From: Candidatus Paralachnospira sangeri
GTDB taxonomy: Bacteria > Bacillota > Clostridia > Lachnospirales > Lachnospiraceae
Direction: 5' to 3'
Length of the DNA: 57,021 nucleotides
Assembly (NCBI GenBank): GCA_904397815.1
Contig: CAJFOT010000110.1
Location: forward strand, 1 to 57,021
Shown here in pieces: positions 43,389 to 52,693 of the stretch; positions within the stretch are counted from its first letter, which is position 1; every line of letters begins with the position of its first letter. The position numbers were made by a program, and so were the translations under genes. The notes under the pieces were generated by a model. That model was given only the letters and a program-made list of their open reading frames with translations. It searched no databases and had not been told where the DNA came from.

Positions 43389-43931
43389 ATGTCACGTATA
43401 GGAAGAATGCCAATCGCGATACCGGCAGGCGTAACTGTCAGTGTTGCAGAAAATAATAAAGTGACTGTAAAAGGTCCTAAAGGAACCCTTGAAAGAGTAC
43501 TGCCGGCTGAGATGGACATTAAGGTAGAGGGCGAGGAAGTTATCGTATCCAGACCTAACGATTTAAAGAAAATGAAATCTCTTCACGGTTTAACCAGAAC
43601 CCTGATTGCCAACATGGTGACAGGTGTTACAGCCGGATATGAAAAGGTTCTGGAAATCAACGGTGTTGGTTACAGAGCTGCAAAGCAGGGCAAGAAGCTT
43701 GTTCTTTCCCTCGGATATTCTCACCCTGTCGAAATGGAAGATCCTGAAGGACTTGAAGCTGTGGTAGACGGACAGAATAAGATTATCGTAAAAGGTATCG
43801 ATAAAGAAAAAGTAGGCCAATACGCTGCTGAAATCAGAGATAAGAGACGTCCTGAGCCCTATAAAGGAAAAGGTATCAAGTATGCTGATGAAGTGATCAG
43901 ACGTAAAGTTGGTAAGACAGGCAAGAAATAA
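43389..43931 (+). CDS. rplF: 50S ribosomal protein L6
   Basis: 180 residues, two repeated L6 domains. L6 sits near the sarcin-ricin loop and the factor-binding site. [29 protein letters not shown] and the C-terminal [13 protein letters not shown] are diagnostic. GGAGGTACGGGC precedes the start, and rplR follows after 19 bases. Confidence 0.98.
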   Translation: MSRIGRMPIAIPAGVTVSVAENNKVTVKGPKGTLERVLPAEMDIKVEGEEVIVSRPNDLKKMKSLHGLTRTLIANMVTGVTAGYEKVLEINGVGYRAAKQGKKLVLSLGYSHPVEMEDPEGLEAVVDGQNKIIVKGIDKEKVGQYAAEIRDKRRPEPYKGKGIKYADEVIRRKVGKTGKK

Positions 43932-43950
43932 TTAGGAGGGTAAACAAAAC

Positions 43951-44319
43951 ATGATTAGCAAAGAATCAAGAAGCAAGGTTCGTGTGAATAAGCACAGAAG
44001 AATTCGTAATCGTTTTGCTGGTACTGCTGAAAGACCGCGTTTAGCTGTGTTCAGAAGTAATAATCATATCTACGCTCAGATTATTGACGACGATGCCCAG
44101 AATACCTTAGTTTCCGCGTCTACACTTCAGAAGGATGTGAAGGCAGAGCTGGAGAAAACCAACAATGTTGACGCGGCTGCGTACGTGGGTACTGTTATCG
44201 CGAAGCGGGCGCTGGAAAAGGGCATCACAACAGTTGTCTTTGACAGAGGCGGTTTTATATATCATGGTAAGGTGAAGGCATTAGCAGACGCGGCAAGAGA
44301 AGCTGGTCTGGAATTCTAA
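43951..44319 (+). CDS. rplR: 50S ribosomal protein L18
   Basis: 122 residues. L18 binds 5S rRNA with L5. [35 protein letters not shown] and [24 protein letters not shown] (in pieces) are diagnostic. AGGAGGG lies 11 bases upstream. rpsE follows after 16 bases. Confidence 0.98.
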   Translation: MISKESRSKVRVNKHRRIRNRFAGTAERPRLAVFRSNNHIYAQIIDDDAQNTLVSASTLQKDVKAELEKTNNVDAAAYVGTVIAKRALEKGITTVVFDRGGFIYHGKVKALADAAREAGLEF

Positions 44320-44335
44320 TCAAGGAGGAAAACAC

Positions 44336-44845
44336 ATGAAACGTACAATTGTTGATGCCAGCCAGTTAGAATTAACAGAAAAAGTTGTTGCGATCAAGCG
44401 TGTTACAAAAGTAGTAAAAGGTGGTCGTAACTTCAGATTTTCAGCTTTAGTTGTCGTAGGCGACGGTAACGGCCATGTAGGCGCAGGCATCGGAAAAGCA
44501 GCGGAAATCCCGGAAGCGATCCGCAAGGGCAAAGAGGATGCCGCGAAAAACCTGATTACAGTCCCTGTTGATGAGAACAACAGTATTCCCCACGATTTTC
44601 TGGGCAAGTTCGGAAGCTCCACTGTTTTGCTGAAGAAGGCTTCCGCAGGTACCGGTGTGATCGCCGGCGGTCCTGTCCGCGCCGTGGTTGAGCTGGCGGG
44701 TATTAAAAATATCCGTACAAAGTCTCTGGGTTCCAACAACAAGCAGAACGTTGTACTGGCTACACTGGCCGGGCTGAGTGCTCTGAAGAATCCGGAAGAA
44801 GTGGCGAAGCATCGCGGAAAATCTGTAGAAGAGTTAATCGGCTGA
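44336..44845 (+). CDS. rpsE: 30S ribosomal protein S5
   Basis: 169 residues. S5 affects translational fidelity and lines the mRNA entry tunnel. An N-terminal double-stranded-RNA-binding fold includes [21 protein letters not shown], and the C-terminal domain includes [26 protein letters not shown] lies 10 bases before the ATG. rpmD follows after 14 bases. Confidence 0.98.
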   Translation: MKRTIVDASQLELTEKVVAIKRVTKVVKGGRNFRFSALVVVGDGNGHVGAGIGKAAEIPEAIRKGKEDAAKNLITVPVDENNSIPHDFLGKFGSSTVLLKKASAGTGVIAGGPVRAVVELAGIKNIRTKSLGSNNKQNVVLATLAGLSALKNPEEVAKHRGKSVEELIG

Positions 44846-44859
44846 AGGAGGGAAGTAAA

Positions 44860-45042
44860 ATGGCAGATAAGTTAAGAATCACATTGGTGAAATCTCCCAT
44901 CGGCGCTGTGCCGAAACAGAGAAAAACTGTCGAAGCCCTTGGACTTAGAAAACTGAACAAGACAGTAGAGCTGCCGGATAATGACGCGGTTAGGGGCATG
45001 ATCTGGCATGTAAAACATTTGGTTAAGGTAGAAGAAATCTAA
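44860..45042 (+). CDS. rpmD: 50S ribosomal protein L30
   Basis: 60 residues, the bacterial short form. [23 protein letters not shown] and [16 protein letters not shown] are characteristic. AAGGAGGG lies 9 bases upstream. rplO follows after 22 bases. Confidence 0.97.
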   Translation: MADKLRITLVKSPIGAVPKQRKTVEALGLRKLNKTVELPDNDAVRGMIWHVKHLVKVEEI

Positions 45043-45064
45043 TTACAGTAAGGAGGTGCAGGGA

Positions 45065-45505
45065 ATGGATTTATCAAATTTACGGCCTGCAGAAGGTTCC
45101 AAACACAGCGATAGTTTCAGAAGAGGCCGCGGTCATGGCTCAGGAAACGGAAAGACAGCCGGAAAAGGCCACAAAGGTCAGAAGGCCCGTTCCGGAGCTA
45201 CAAGACCCGGATTTGAAGGCGGTCAGATGCCGTTATACAGAAGACTCCCCAAGAGAGGCTTCACCAACAGAAATTCCAAAGTAATCGTAGGTATCAACGT
45301 ATCTGCTCTGGAACGGTTTGAGGACGGAGCAGAGGTAACTGTAGAGGCTTTAAAGGAATGCGGCGTTGTGAAAAATCCCCGTGACGGCGTGAAGATTTTA
45401 GGCAACGGCGAGCTGACAAAGAAGTTGACAGTTAAAGTGAACGCTTTCAGCGAAGGAGCAAAAGCGAAAATTGAGGCTGTAGGTGGGACCTGTGAGGTGA
45501 TCTAA
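45065..45505 (+). CDS. rplO: 50S ribosomal protein L15
   Basis: 146 residues. L15 acts late in 50S assembly. [32 protein letters not shown] and [18 protein letters not shown] are diagnostic. I chose the ATG at 45065; a GTG at 45056 lies inside the AAGGAGG site and is rejected. The secY start follows after one base. Confidence 0.98.
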   Translation: MDLSNLRPAEGSKHSDSFRRGRGHGSGNGKTAGKGHKGQKARSGATRPGFEGGQMPLYRRLPKRGFTNRNSKVIVGINVSALERFEDGAEVTVEALKECGVVKNPRDGVKILGNGELTKKLTVKVNAFSEGAKAKIEAVGGTCEVI

Positions 45506-45506
45506 T

Positions 45507-46847
45507 ATGATAAAAACACTTAAGAAAGCATTTCAGATCCAGGAGATACGGAACAGAATCTTATTTGTGTTTTTCATTTTAGTCGTTGTCAGAATCGGAT
45601 GTGAAATTCCGGTTCCTGGTGTAAATACCGATTATATTGCCAGTCTGCTGCAGGGGCAGGCTGGTGATGCCTTCAATTTTTTTGACGCTATAACCGGCGG
45701 CTCCTTTATGTCAATGTCTATTTTTGCGTTGAACATCAGCCCTTATATCACGTCATCCATCGTAGTGCAGCTGCTGACCATCGCAATTCCCAAGCTGGAA
45801 GAGCTGCAGAAAGACGGAGAAGATGGAAGAAAGAAAATCGCGAAGCTGACCAGATACCTGACTGTTGTGCTGGCTCTGATCGAGGCCTCCGCCATGGTGA
45901 TCGGCTTCGGCGGAAACGGTCTGCTTCCGGTATACACATGGTATACAGCAGTGGTTGCGGTAGCTGCCATGACAGCAGGTTCTGCCATGCTGATGTGGAT
46001 GGGTGAGCAGATTACAGAAAAAGGCGTGGGAAATGGTATTTCTGTAATCCTGCTGATCAATATTGTTTCCGGTCTTCCGGATGATTTTATGACACTGTAT
46101 GAGCGGTTTATCGCAGATGCGGATGTAGCTGTAAAGGTGATTGCGATTGTGATTATTGCGGTTATTCTTTTCGCTATGATCGTTTTTGTCGTACTGCTGC
46201 AGGATGGGGAGAGAAGAATACCGGTTCAAAATTCTGCGAAGATGTCTAACCGTATTATGGCGGCTGGCCGTTCTTATAACAAGCCGCTGGTATTGAAGGT
46301 GAACACCGCAGGTGTGATACCGGTTATTTTTGCTTCTTCTCTGATGACGACGCCCGCGGTAATCGCCCAGTTCTTTGATGTGGATTATACGTCGGTAGGC
46401 GGGCAGATCCTGATGGGACTCAGTTCTTCCAACTGGTGCCGGCCTGACGCGCCGATCTATTCGATCGGTCTTGTGGTGTATTGTGCGCTGATTATTGTAT
46501 TTGCGTATTTTTATACATCTATTACCTTCAATCCGATTGAGATTGCGGACACAATGAAGCGCCAGGGCAGCTTTATCCCCGGTATCCGTCCGGGTAAGCC
46601 TACCTCGGATTATCTGCAGAAAATTCTGAACTATATCATTTTTATCGGAGCGGTGGGACTGCTGATTGTTGCTCTGATCCCGATTGTGTTTTCCGGCCTG
46701 TTCAGCGTATCCCGTCTGTCATTCATGGGTACTTCCCTGATTATTATCGTAGGTGTCATTCTGGAAACCCTGAAACAGATTGAGACGATGATGCAGCAGA
46801 GAAGCTATAAAGATGTTCGTTCAGAAGGTCTGTTTATTAATTACTGA
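45507..46847 (+). CDS. secY: Preprotein translocase subunit SecY
   Basis: 446 residues with about ten membrane helices. SecY forms the protein-conducting channel of the Sec translocon. IRNRILFVFFILVVVRIGCEIPVPGV marks TM1, GGSFMSMSIFALNISPYITSSIVVQLL spans the plug and TM2 (seen in pieces), and the cytosolic loops include RIPVQNSAKM and NPIEIADTMKRQGSFIPGIRPG. It is coupled to rplO (1-base gap). A terminator-like hairpin follows before adk. Confidence 0.98.
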   Translation: MIKTLKKAFQIQEIRNRILFVFFILVVVRIGCEIPVPGVNTDYIASLLQGQAGDAFNFFDAITGGSFMSMSIFALNISPYITSSIVVQLLTIAIPKLEELQKDGEDGRKKIAKLTRYLTVVLALIEASAMVIGFGGNGLLPVYTWYTAVVAVAAMTAGSAMLMWMGEQITEKGVGNGISVILLINIVSGLPDDFMTLYERFIADADVAVKVIAIVIIAVILFAMIVFVVLLQDGERRIPVQNSAKMSNRIMAAGRSYNKPLVLKVNTAGVIPVIFASSLMTTPAVIAQFFDVDYTSVGGQILMGLSSSNWCRPDAPIYSIGLVVYCALIIVFAYFYTSITFNPIEIADTMKRQGSFIPGIRPGKPTSDYLQKILNYIIFIGAVGLLIVALIPIVFSGLFSVSRLSFMGTSLIIIVGVILETLKQIETMMQQRSYKDVRSEGLFINY

Positions 46848-46860
46848 TGGTTCAGGAGAG

Positions 46861-46893
46861 CGTATACGGGAAGGTTTTTCCTGTATACGTTTT
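46861..46893 (+). terminator. Terminator-like attenuator between secY and adk
   Basis: CGTATACGGG at 46861-46870 pairs with CCTGTATACG at 46880-46889 (one G-U), followed by TTTT. Since the operon continues into adk, map and infA with no visible new promoter, it probably reduces rather than stops downstream transcription. Confidence 0.65.
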
Positions 46894-46926
46894 CCAGAAT
46901 TTGTCAACAATATAGGAGATAAGGGT

Positions 46927-47571
46927 ATGAAAATCATTATGTTAGGAGCGCCTGGAGCGGGAAAAGGCACACAGGCCAAAATGATTGCGGACAAATATCA
47001 GATTCCCCATGTATCCACAGGAGATATCTTCAGAGCCAATATCAAGAACGGCACTGAACTGGGGAAAAAGGCCAAGACCTATATGGATGCCGGCGAGCTG
47101 GTGCCTGATGAACTGACTGTGGATCTGCTGATGGACAGAATCAGTCAGCCCGACTGTGCCAACGGCTATGTGCTGGATGGTTTCCCCAGAACCATTCCCC
47201 AGGCAGAGTGTCTGGAAAAAGCGCTGGAGGAACGTCAGGAAGCTGTTGACTTTGCCATTGATGTGGAGGTTCCTGATGACAGTATCATCAAGAGAATGAG
47301 CGGCAGAAGAGCCTGCCTGAACTGTGGGGCGACTTATCATATTGTACATATCCCGACGAAAGTGGAAGGGATCTGTGACAGATGCGGAAGCCCTCTGGTA
47401 CTGCGGGATGATGACCGGCCGGAAACTGTGAAAAACCGTCTGGCAGTTTATCATCAGCAGACCCGTCCGCTGATTGACTTTTACAGCAGCAGAAAGGTTC
47501 TCCACGAGGTGGATGGAACACAGTCCATGGAGAAAGTGTTCGCCGATATCGTGAAAGTATTGGGAGAATAA
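46927..47571 (+). CDS. adk: Adenylate kinase
   Basis: 214 residues, the long bacterial form. It catalyses ATP + AMP = 2 ADP in the cytoplasm. The P-loop is GAPGAGKGTQ, the AMP site includes VSTGDIFRANI and LDGFPRTIPQA, and the LID carries a zinc site C-x2-C...C-x2-C (ACLNCGATYH, ICDRCGS), typical of Gram-positive enzymes. The start is the ATG at 46927; the open frame extends back into secY. map follows after 4 bases. Confidence 0.98.
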   Translation: MKIIMLGAPGAGKGTQAKMIADKYQIPHVSTGDIFRANIKNGTELGKKAKTYMDAGELVPDELTVDLLMDRISQPDCANGYVLDGFPRTIPQAECLEKALEERQEAVDFAIDVEVPDDSIIKRMSGRRACLNCGATYHIVHIPTKVEGICDRCGSPLVLRDDDRPETVKNRLAVYHQQTRPLIDFYSSRKVLHEVDGTQSMEKVFADIVKVLGE

Positions 47572-47575
47572 ACCT

Positions 47576-48331
47576 ATGGCGGTAACAATCAAATCGGCCC
47601 GGGAAATTGAGCTGATGCGTAAAGCCGGAAAAATTCTGGCTGTGGTTCATGAAGAAATGGAAAAGGCGCTGAGGCCCGGTATGTCTACGATGGATATTAA
47701 CAGGATCGGCGAGGAAGTTATCCGAAGCTATGGCTGCATTCCCTCTTTCCTGGATTATCAGGGTTATCCTGCGTCCATCTGCGTGTCAGTCAATGATGAG
47801 GTGGTTCACGGCATTCCTGACAAACATCATATCATCAAAGAGGGAGATATCGTCAGTCTGGACGCAGGCGTGATCTATCACGGCTATCAGTCGGACGCAG
47901 CCAGGACGCTGGCGGTGGGGGAGATCAGCCGGGAGGCCAGGCAGCTGATCGAGGTAACACGGCAGTGCTTTTTTGAGGGAATACGGTATGCAAAAGCGGG
48001 AAATCATCTTCATCAGATCTCAGCGGCGATCCATGAATATGCGGAGCGCTATCACTATGGTGTTGTCAGAGAACTGGTGGGCCATGGAATTGGGACAAAT
48101 CTCCATGAAGGTCCTCAGATTCCGAATTTCCGGCAAAAGACTAAGGGCATCCGGCTGGTGCCGGGGATGACGCTGGCAATTGAGCCGATGATTAATATGG
48201 GCGGCTGTGAAGTGCGGTGGCTGGACGATGAATGGACAGTGGTAACCCAGGATGGTTCTCTTTCTGCTCATTATGAGAATACCATATTGATTACCGACGG
48301 TGAGCCGGAGATCTTATCCATAAGGAACTGA
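47576..48331 (+). CDS. map: Methionine aminopeptidase, type I
   Basis: 251 residues. It removes the initiator Met. The dinuclear metal ligands are visible in SLDAGVIYHGYQSDAART (two Asp), LVGHGIGTNLHE (His), AIEPMINMG (Glu) and AHYENTILIT (Glu). There is no N-terminal zinc finger, so this is type Ia. It sits between adk and the KOW protein gene in the usual clostridial order. Confidence 0.98.
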   Translation: MAVTIKSAREIELMRKAGKILAVVHEEMEKALRPGMSTMDINRIGEEVIRSYGCIPSFLDYQGYPASICVSVNDEVVHGIPDKHHIIKEGDIVSLDAGVIYHGYQSDAARTLAVGEISREARQLIEVTRQCFFEGIRYAKAGNHLHQISAAIHEYAERYHYGVVRELVGHGIGTNLHEGPQIPNFRQKTKGIRLVPGMTLAIEPMINMGGCEVRWLDDEWTVVTQDGSLSAHYENTILITDGEPEILSIRN

Positions 48332-48351
48332 AAGACATGAAAGGTGAGAGT

Positions 48352-48618
48352 ATGGAGCGCTTTGAGACAGGAAGCCTGGTAAAATCAAAGGCCGGTCATG
48401 ATAAAGATGAAATATTTGTGATAACAGGCCGGCTGGGCGAATATGTTGAGATAGCTGACGGAAAAGGGCGGACAGTGGAGAAACCCAAGAGAAAAAAGAA
48501 AATCCATCTGCAGCCCATTGGCTGGCTGGATCAGACATTGGCCCGAAAAGCGCGGGAAAATAAACCTTTTCTGAATGAAGACATCAAATACGCAATTAAA
48601 ATGTACAGGAGGTCATGA
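48352..48618 (+). CDS. KOW-domain RNA-binding protein (L14e/L27e-like)
   Basis: 88 residues with a KOW-like N-terminal domain (FETGSLVKSKAGHDKDEIFVITGRLG in pieces) and a lysine-rich segment KPKRKKKIHLQ. Proteins of this type between map and infA are frequent in Clostridia and are annotated as KOW-containing or L14e/L27e-like, with probable rRNA binding. I chose the ATG at 48352 behind AAGGTGAG; an ATG at 48337 would add MKGES. infA starts 3 bases downstream. Confidence 0.85.
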   Translation: MERFETGSLVKSKAGHDKDEIFVITGRLGEYVEIADGKGRTVEKPKRKKKIHLQPIGWLDQTLARKARENKPFLNEDIKYAIKMYRRS

Positions 48619-48621
48619 ACC

Positions 48622-48840
48622 ATGTCAAAAGCCGATGTAATTGAAATTGAAGGCAAAGTGATTGAGAAACTGCCCAACGCGATGTTCCAGGTTGAACTGG
48701 AGAACGGGCATCAGGTACTGGCTCATATCAGCGGCAAGCTCCGCATGAACTATATCAGAATATTGCCCGGCGATAAAGTTACCCTTGAACTTTCTCCCTA
48801 TGACCTGTCTAAAGGACGGATCATCTGGAGAGATAAATAA
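48622..48840 (+). CDS. infA: Translation initiation factor IF-1
   Basis: 72 residues, the standard length. IF-1 blocks the A site during initiation. It is one OB fold with [21 protein letters not shown] and [25 protein letters not shown] in pieces. AGGAGG lies 8 bases before the ATG, and the gene is tightly linked to the KOW protein gene. Confidence 0.98.
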   Translation: MSKADVIEIEGKVIEKLPNAMFQVELENGHQVLAHISGKLRMNYIRILPGDKVTLELSPYDLSKGRIIWRDK

Positions 48841-48869
48841 ATCATATAAAGGAAAAGTGGAAAATCCTC

Positions 48870-48898
48870 TTGCAATATCAGCATGGAAATGATATAAT
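48870..48898 (+). promoter_or_regulatory. Internal sigma-A promoter before rpmJ
   Basis: -35 TTGCAA at 48870-48875, a 17-base spacer and a perfect -10 TATAAT at 48893-48898. It gives the rpmJ-rpsM-rpsK-rpsD-rpoA-rplQ part of the cluster its own promoter. Confidence 0.8.
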
Positions 48899-48931
48899 GA
48901 GGGGCAGACTTTTTGAAAGGAGTGGATTACT

Positions 48932-49045
48932 GTGAAGGTTAGAGCATCCGTAAAGCCTATCTGTGAGAAATGCAAAATCATCAAGAGAAAAGGCAGTATC
49001 AGAGTAATTTGTGAAAACCCGAAACACAAACAGAGACAGGGTTAA
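48932..49045 (+). CDS. rpmJ: 50S ribosomal protein L36
   Basis: 37 residues, the zinc-ribbon form: C-x2-C in ICEKC and C-x4-H in CENPKH. L36 is a late 50S assembly protein. The start is GTG at 48932 behind GAAAGGAG. It lies 34 bases after the internal promoter, and 253 bases of structured spacer follow. Confidence 0.96.
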   Translation: MKVRASVKPICEKCKIIKRKGSIRVICENPKHKQRQG

Positions 49046-49298
49046 TCTGTTGTATGTAGCTTTTGAACGCGGCTGCAGTAGGAACCACCAGAGTCAGTTG
49101 TTCTTACTGATTAAGAGTTATATATGTTTTACAATTATACAGGAAGAGGTATACGCACTACATTTCGGCGTTAATGGGAGTTAACGGGCTGCGTATGCTG
49201 ATTTTCTTATGTTTAAGGCGTCCCAATCCATACGCCTGAAGGGATACTTTTTATCAGATTTATGAATGAGAAAATAACTATGGAGGTGTAATACACAC
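49046..49298 (+). promoter_or_regulatory. Long structured spacer before rpsM
   Basis: A 253-base gap. TATACGCA near 49151 can pair with TGCGTATG near 49191, enclosing a small GTTAA/TTAAC hairpin. Further on AGGCGT at 49216 faces ACGCCT at 49230, with TACTTTTTA after it. This could be an attenuator or an autoregulatory leader for the alpha operon. I see no gene in it. Confidence 0.5.
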
Positions 49299-49670
49299 AT
49301 GGCTCGTATTTCAGGTGTTGATTTACCAAGAGAAAAACGTGTTGAAATCGGTTTGACATACATCTACGGCGTTGGCAGAGCAACCTCAAACCGTATTCTG
49401 GCTGAGGCAAATGTCAATCCCGATACCCGTGTCAGAGATCTGACCGATGATGAGGTAAAGCGGATCACAGCGGCTCTGGAAGCCGATCATGTCCTGGTAG
49501 AAGGTGATCTGAGAAGAGAGATCGCCATGAATATCAAGCGTCTGCAGGAAATCGGATGCTACCGGGGCATCCGTCACAGAAAAGGACTTCCGGTTCGCGG
49601 CCAGAAGACCAAAACAAACGCGAGAACACGTAAAGGCCCCAAGAAAACTGTGGCGAATAAGAAGAAATAA
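49299..49670 (+). CDS. rpsM: 30S ribosomal protein S13
   Basis: 123 residues. S13 is in the head, contacts the P-site tRNA and bridges to the 50[24 protein letters not shown] in pieces, [15 protein letters not shown] and a basic tail KTVANKKK are diagnostic. GGAGGTG lies 13 bases upstream. rpsK follows after 56 bases. Confidence 0.98.
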   Translation: MARISGVDLPREKRVEIGLTYIYGVGRATSNRILAEANVNPDTRVRDLTDDEVKRITAALEADHVLVEGDLRREIAMNIKRLQEIGCYRGIRHRKGLPVRGQKTKTNARTRKGPKKTVANKKK

Positions 49671-49726
49671 TTCGGTGAAACATTAAAATATTCAGAAAGG
49701 AACCCTCTAGGGAAAGGTTAGTTTAA

Positions 49727-50125
49727 ATGGCTAAGAAAGTGTCAGCAAAAAAAGTGACAAAAAAGCGTGTTAAGAAAAACGTTGAACGCGGACAAGCGCA
49801 CATTCAGTCTTCTTTCAATAATACAATCGTGACCCTGACAGATACACAGGGTAATGCTCTTTCATGGGCGAGTGCGGGCGGTCTTGGATTTAGAGGTTCA
49901 AGGAAATCTACTCCCTATGCTGCTCAGATGGCGGCAGAGACTGCGACAAAGGCAGCTCTGGTACATGGTCTGAAGTCTGTCGATGTTATGGTTAAGGGTC
50001 CCGGCTCAGGCAGGGAAGCAGCCATCCGCGCCCTTCAGGCATGCGGACTGGAAGTTACAAGCATCAAGGACGTAACCCCGGTGCCCCACAATGGTTGTCG
50101 CCCGCCCAAACGTAGAAGAGTTTAA
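49727..50125 (+). CDS. rpsK: 30S ribosomal protein S11
   Basis: 132 residues. S11 lies in the platform beside the mRNA exit channel. [39 protein letters not shown] and [17 protein letters not shown] are diagnostic. An N-terminal Lys-rich stretch is normal for Firmicutes. rpsD follows after 17 bases. Confidence 0.98.
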   Translation: MAKKVSAKKVTKKRVKKNVERGQAHIQSSFNNTIVTLTDTQGNALSWASAGGLGFRGSRKSTPYAAQMAAETATKAALVHGLKSVDVMVKGPGSGREAAIRALQACGLEVTSIKDVTPVPHNGCRPPKRRRV

Positions 50126-50142
50126 TTTAGGAGGAAAAAAAA

Positions 50143-50736
50143 GTGGCAGTTAACAGAGTTCCAGTTCTTAAAAGATGCAGATCTCTTGGTCTTGAGCCTA
50201 TGTATTTAGGTATTGATAAAAAGTCAAACAGAGAATTAAAAAGAGCCAACAGAAAAGTAAGCGAGTATGGTCTCCAGTTAAGAGAGAAACAGAAAGCAAA
50301 ATTTATTTACGGTGTATTAGAAAAACCCTTCAGAACTTACTATAAAAGAGCAAAACAGCAGAAAGGCCAGGTAGGTGAAAACCTGATGATTCTTCTGGAG
50401 AGAAGACTGGACAATGTGCTGTTCCGGGCCGGCTTCGGACGTACCAGAAAAGAAACCAGACAGATTGTTGATCACAAGCATGTACTGGTAAACGGCAAAT
50501 GTGTAAACATTCCCTCATATCTGGTAAAAGCCGGAGATGTAATTGAAATCAAGGAAAAACATAAAGATTCTCAGAGATATAAGGACATTCTGGAAGTAAC
50601 AGCCGGCAGACTGGTTCCTGAATGGTTAGATTCAAATGCGGAAGCTTTAACCGTTACGGTAAAAGAATTACCTACCAGAGAAGTGATTGATGTACCGGTG
50701 AACGAGATGCTTATCGTCGAGTTGTACTCCAAATAA
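50143..50736 (+). CDS. rpsD: 30S ribosomal protein S4
   Basis: 197 residues. S4 starts 30S assembly and represses the alpha operon in E. coli. The S4 RNA-binding domain LERRLDNVLFRAGFGRTRKE and QIVDHKHVLVNGKCVNIPSY is clear. The N-terminus has only one Cys, so this is the zinc-free form. The start is GTG behind AGGAGGA. rpoA follows after 69 bases. Confidence 0.98.
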   Translation: MAVNRVPVLKRCRSLGLEPMYLGIDKKSNRELKRANRKVSEYGLQLREKQKAKFIYGVLEKPFRTYYKRAKQQKGQVGENLMILLERRLDNVLFRAGFGRTRKETRQIVDHKHVLVNGKCVNIPSYLVKAGDVIEIKEKHKDSQRYKDILEVTAGRLVPEWLDSNAEALTVTVKELPTREVIDVPVNEMLIVELYSK

Positions 50737-50805
50737 TCCGTAAGGAATACAAACCAGTACCACGGCATCCCTCAGTCAATAATCCCAAAAGGAGGGTCTT
50801 AAAGA

Positions 50806-51765
50806 GTGTTCGATTTTGAAAAACCAAACATTGAGATTGTTGAAATCTCTGAAGACAAGAAGTATGGCAAGTTTGTAGTGGAACCGCTGGAGCGGGGCTA
50901 CGGCACAACACTGGGCAATTCCTTAAGGAGAATTATGCTGTCTTCTCTGCCGGGCGTTGCGGTGAGTCAGGTTAAAATCGATGGGGTACTCCATGAATTC
51001 AGCTCGATTCCCGGTGTGAAGGAAGATGTCACCGAGATCATCATGAATATCAAGGAGCTGGCCATTAAAAATAACAGTGACAGCAACGAGGTGAAGGTCG
51101 CTTACATCGAATTTGAAGGTGAAGGCGTTGTGACAGCCAATGATATTCAGACGGATGCGGATATCGAGATTCTGAATAAGGACCTGGTGATCGCTACTTT
51201 AAGCGGCGGGCCGGACTGCAAGCTGTACATGGAACTGACCATTACAAACGGCAGAGGCTATGTCAGCGCCGAACGTAATAAAGATGAAGAACTTCCGATT
51301 GGTGTCATTGCGATAGATTCCATTTATACGCCGGTAGAGCGTGTGAATCTGAAGGTTGAGAATACTCGTGTCGGTCAGATCACAGACTTTGATAAGTTAA
51401 CACTGGATGTATATACCAACGGCACATTGGCTCCTGATGAGGCAGTCAGCCTGGCCGCCAAGGTATTAAGCGAGCACCTGAACCTGTTCATCGACCTCTC
51501 TGAAAACGCCAAGACAGCTGAGATCATGGTGGAAAAAGAGGATAATGAAAAGGAAAAGGTTCTGGAGATGAACATCGACGAGCTGGAGCTGTCTGTACGT
51601 TCCTACAACTGCCTGAAGCGGGCAGGAATCAACACAGTAGAGGAACTGTGCAACAGAACCCCCGAAGATATGATGAAGGTCAGAAACCTGGGCCGGAAGT
51701 CTCTGGAAGAAGTGCTGGCGAAGCTGAAGGAGCTGGGCCTGGAATTAAATCCCAGCGAAGAATAA
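50806..51765 (+). CDS. rpoA: DNA-directed RNA polymerase subunit alpha
   Basis: 319 residues. Alpha dimers nucleate core assembly; the C-terminal domain contacts UP elements and activators. [25 protein letters not shown] marks the N-terminal dimerisation domain (seen in pieces), and [23 protein letters not shown] with [12 protein letters not shown] marks the C-terminal domain. The start is GTG after GGAGGGT. A structured 123-base spacer separates it from rplQ. Confidence 0.98.
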   Translation: MFDFEKPNIEIVEISEDKKYGKFVVEPLERGYGTTLGNSLRRIMLSSLPGVAVSQVKIDGVLHEFSSIPGVKEDVTEIIMNIKELAIKNNSDSNEVKVAYIEFEGEGVVTANDIQTDADIEILNKDLVIATLSGGPDCKLYMELTITNGRGYVSAERNKDEELPIGVIAIDSIYTPVERVNLKVENTRVGQITDFDKLTLDVYTNGTLAPDEAVSLAAKVLSEHLNLFIDLSENAKTAEIMVEKEDNEKEKVLEMNIDELELSVRSYNCLKRAGINTVEELCNRTPEDMMKVRNLGRKSLEEVLAKLKELGLELNPSEE

Positions 51766-51787
51766 GAATCAAAATAACAATTTGCGT

Positions 51788-51820
51788 GCCGGGCGCCATC
51801 TCACGATACATGGCCCCGGC
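51788..51820 (+). other. Strong hairpin in the rpoA-rplQ spacer
   Basis: GCCGGG-C-GCCAT at 51788-51799 pairs with ATGGCCCCGGC at 51810-51820 around CTCACGATAC. There is no T run. The rest of the 123-base spacer contains GCGC-rich repeats (AGCGCCTG, AGCGCGTGG) that could form a second stem before the GGAGG of rplQ. Confidence 0.55.
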
Positions 51821-51888
51821 CTGGAGAATAAGCGCCTGTCAGTAAGCCCGAAGCGCGTGGCAGTGCGTTCCACAAATGGAGGAAAATT

Positions 51889-52425
51889 ATGGCAGGATAT
51901 AGAAAACTGGGCAGAACATCCGCTCAGAGAAAAGCATTATTAAGAAGCCAGGTAACCAGCCTGTTATACCGCGGCAAGATCGTGACTACAGAAGCAAAGG
52001 CAAAAGAAATCCGTAAAATCGCTGACAAGCTGATCGCTATGGCAGTGAAGGAAATGGATAATTATGAGACTGTTACAGTAAGCGCAAAAGTAGCCCGCAA
52101 GGACAAAGACGGCAAGAGAGTGAAAGAAGTTGTAGACGGCAAGAAGGTAACCGTTTATGATGAGGTAAAGAAGGAAATCAAGAAAGATAAGCCTTCCAGA
52201 CTCCATGCCAGAAGAAAAATGCTGGAAGTGCTGTATCCGGTAAAAGAAGTTCCCACAACTCCCGCGGGAAGAAAGAAAGGCACGAAGGAAATCGACATGA
52301 CCAAAAAGCTGTTCGAGGAAATTGCGCCTAAGTATACAAACCGCCAGGGCGGCTATACCAGAATCGTGAAGATCGGCCAGAGAAAGGGCGACGGCGCGAT
52401 GGAGGTTCTGATCGAGCTGGTATAA
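51889..52425 (+). CDS. rplQ: 50S ribosomal protein L17, extended form
   Basis: 178 residues, against about 115-130 in most bacteria. The N-terminal 60 residues ([22 protein letters not shown] in pieces, then [15 protein letters not shown]) and the C-terminal block [25 protein letters not shown] are normal L17. Between them is a Lys-rich insert of about 50 residues ([18 protein letters not shown] and neighbours) that appears typical of this bacterial group. L17 is near the tunnel exit on the 50S surface, where an insert would be exposed. It is the last gene of the cluster. Confidence 0.96.
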   Translation: MAGYRKLGRTSAQRKALLRSQVTSLLYRGKIVTTEAKAKEIRKIADKLIAMAVKEMDNYETVTVSAKVARKDKDGKRVKEVVDGKKVTVYDEVKKEIKKDKPSRLHARRKMLEVLYPVKEVPTTPAGRKKGTKEIDMTKKLFEEIAPKYTNRQGGYTRIVKIGQRKGDGAMEVLIELV

Positions 52426-52470
52426 TTGATATCATTTTGGATAATCAATTTGTATTGAATCTGATGATAT

Positions 52471-52506
52471 GGGACTGTTAGCTGACAGCTGACAGTCCCT
52501 TTTGTC
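52471..52506 (+). terminator. Intrinsic terminator of the ribosomal protein cluster
   Basis: GGGACTGT at 52471-52478 pairs with ACAGTCCC at 52492-52499 around a second small dyad, followed by TTTTG. It lies 46 bases after rplQ. Confidence 0.88.
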
Positions 52507-52587
52507 AGTTCAAAGGAAAACTCATCTGATAAACGTTCTCTCACATTCCCTGTCATAAGGAAAAAAAATTTCATTATATAAAAAATA

Positions 52588-52617
52588 CTTGCATGTTTGA
52601 AATGGTATATGATATAG
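52588..52617 (+). promoter_or_regulatory. Sigma-A promoter of the siderophore transporter operon
   Basis: -35 TTGCAT at 52588-52593 and -10 TATAGT at 52612-52617 with an 18-base spacer. The next 110 bases before the first gene contain the two dyads listed separately. Confidence 0.65.
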
Positions 52618-52627
52618 TATGGAATGC

Positions 52628-52643
52628 ATTAGTCATGACTAAT
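52628..52643 (+). promoter_or_regulatory. Perfect 16-bp palindrome, predicted operator 1
   Basis: ATTAGTCATGACTAAT begins 10 bases after the -10, so a bound repressor would cover the transcription start. Half-site ATTAGT is shared with the second dyad. The position and the iron-uptake genes downstream suggest an iron-responsive repressor such as a DtxR-family protein. That is inference. Confidence 0.6.
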
Positions 52644-52693
52644 CAAATGCATGTATTTGATGCCGGATGCAATCCGCGCATATATTTTTTGAC

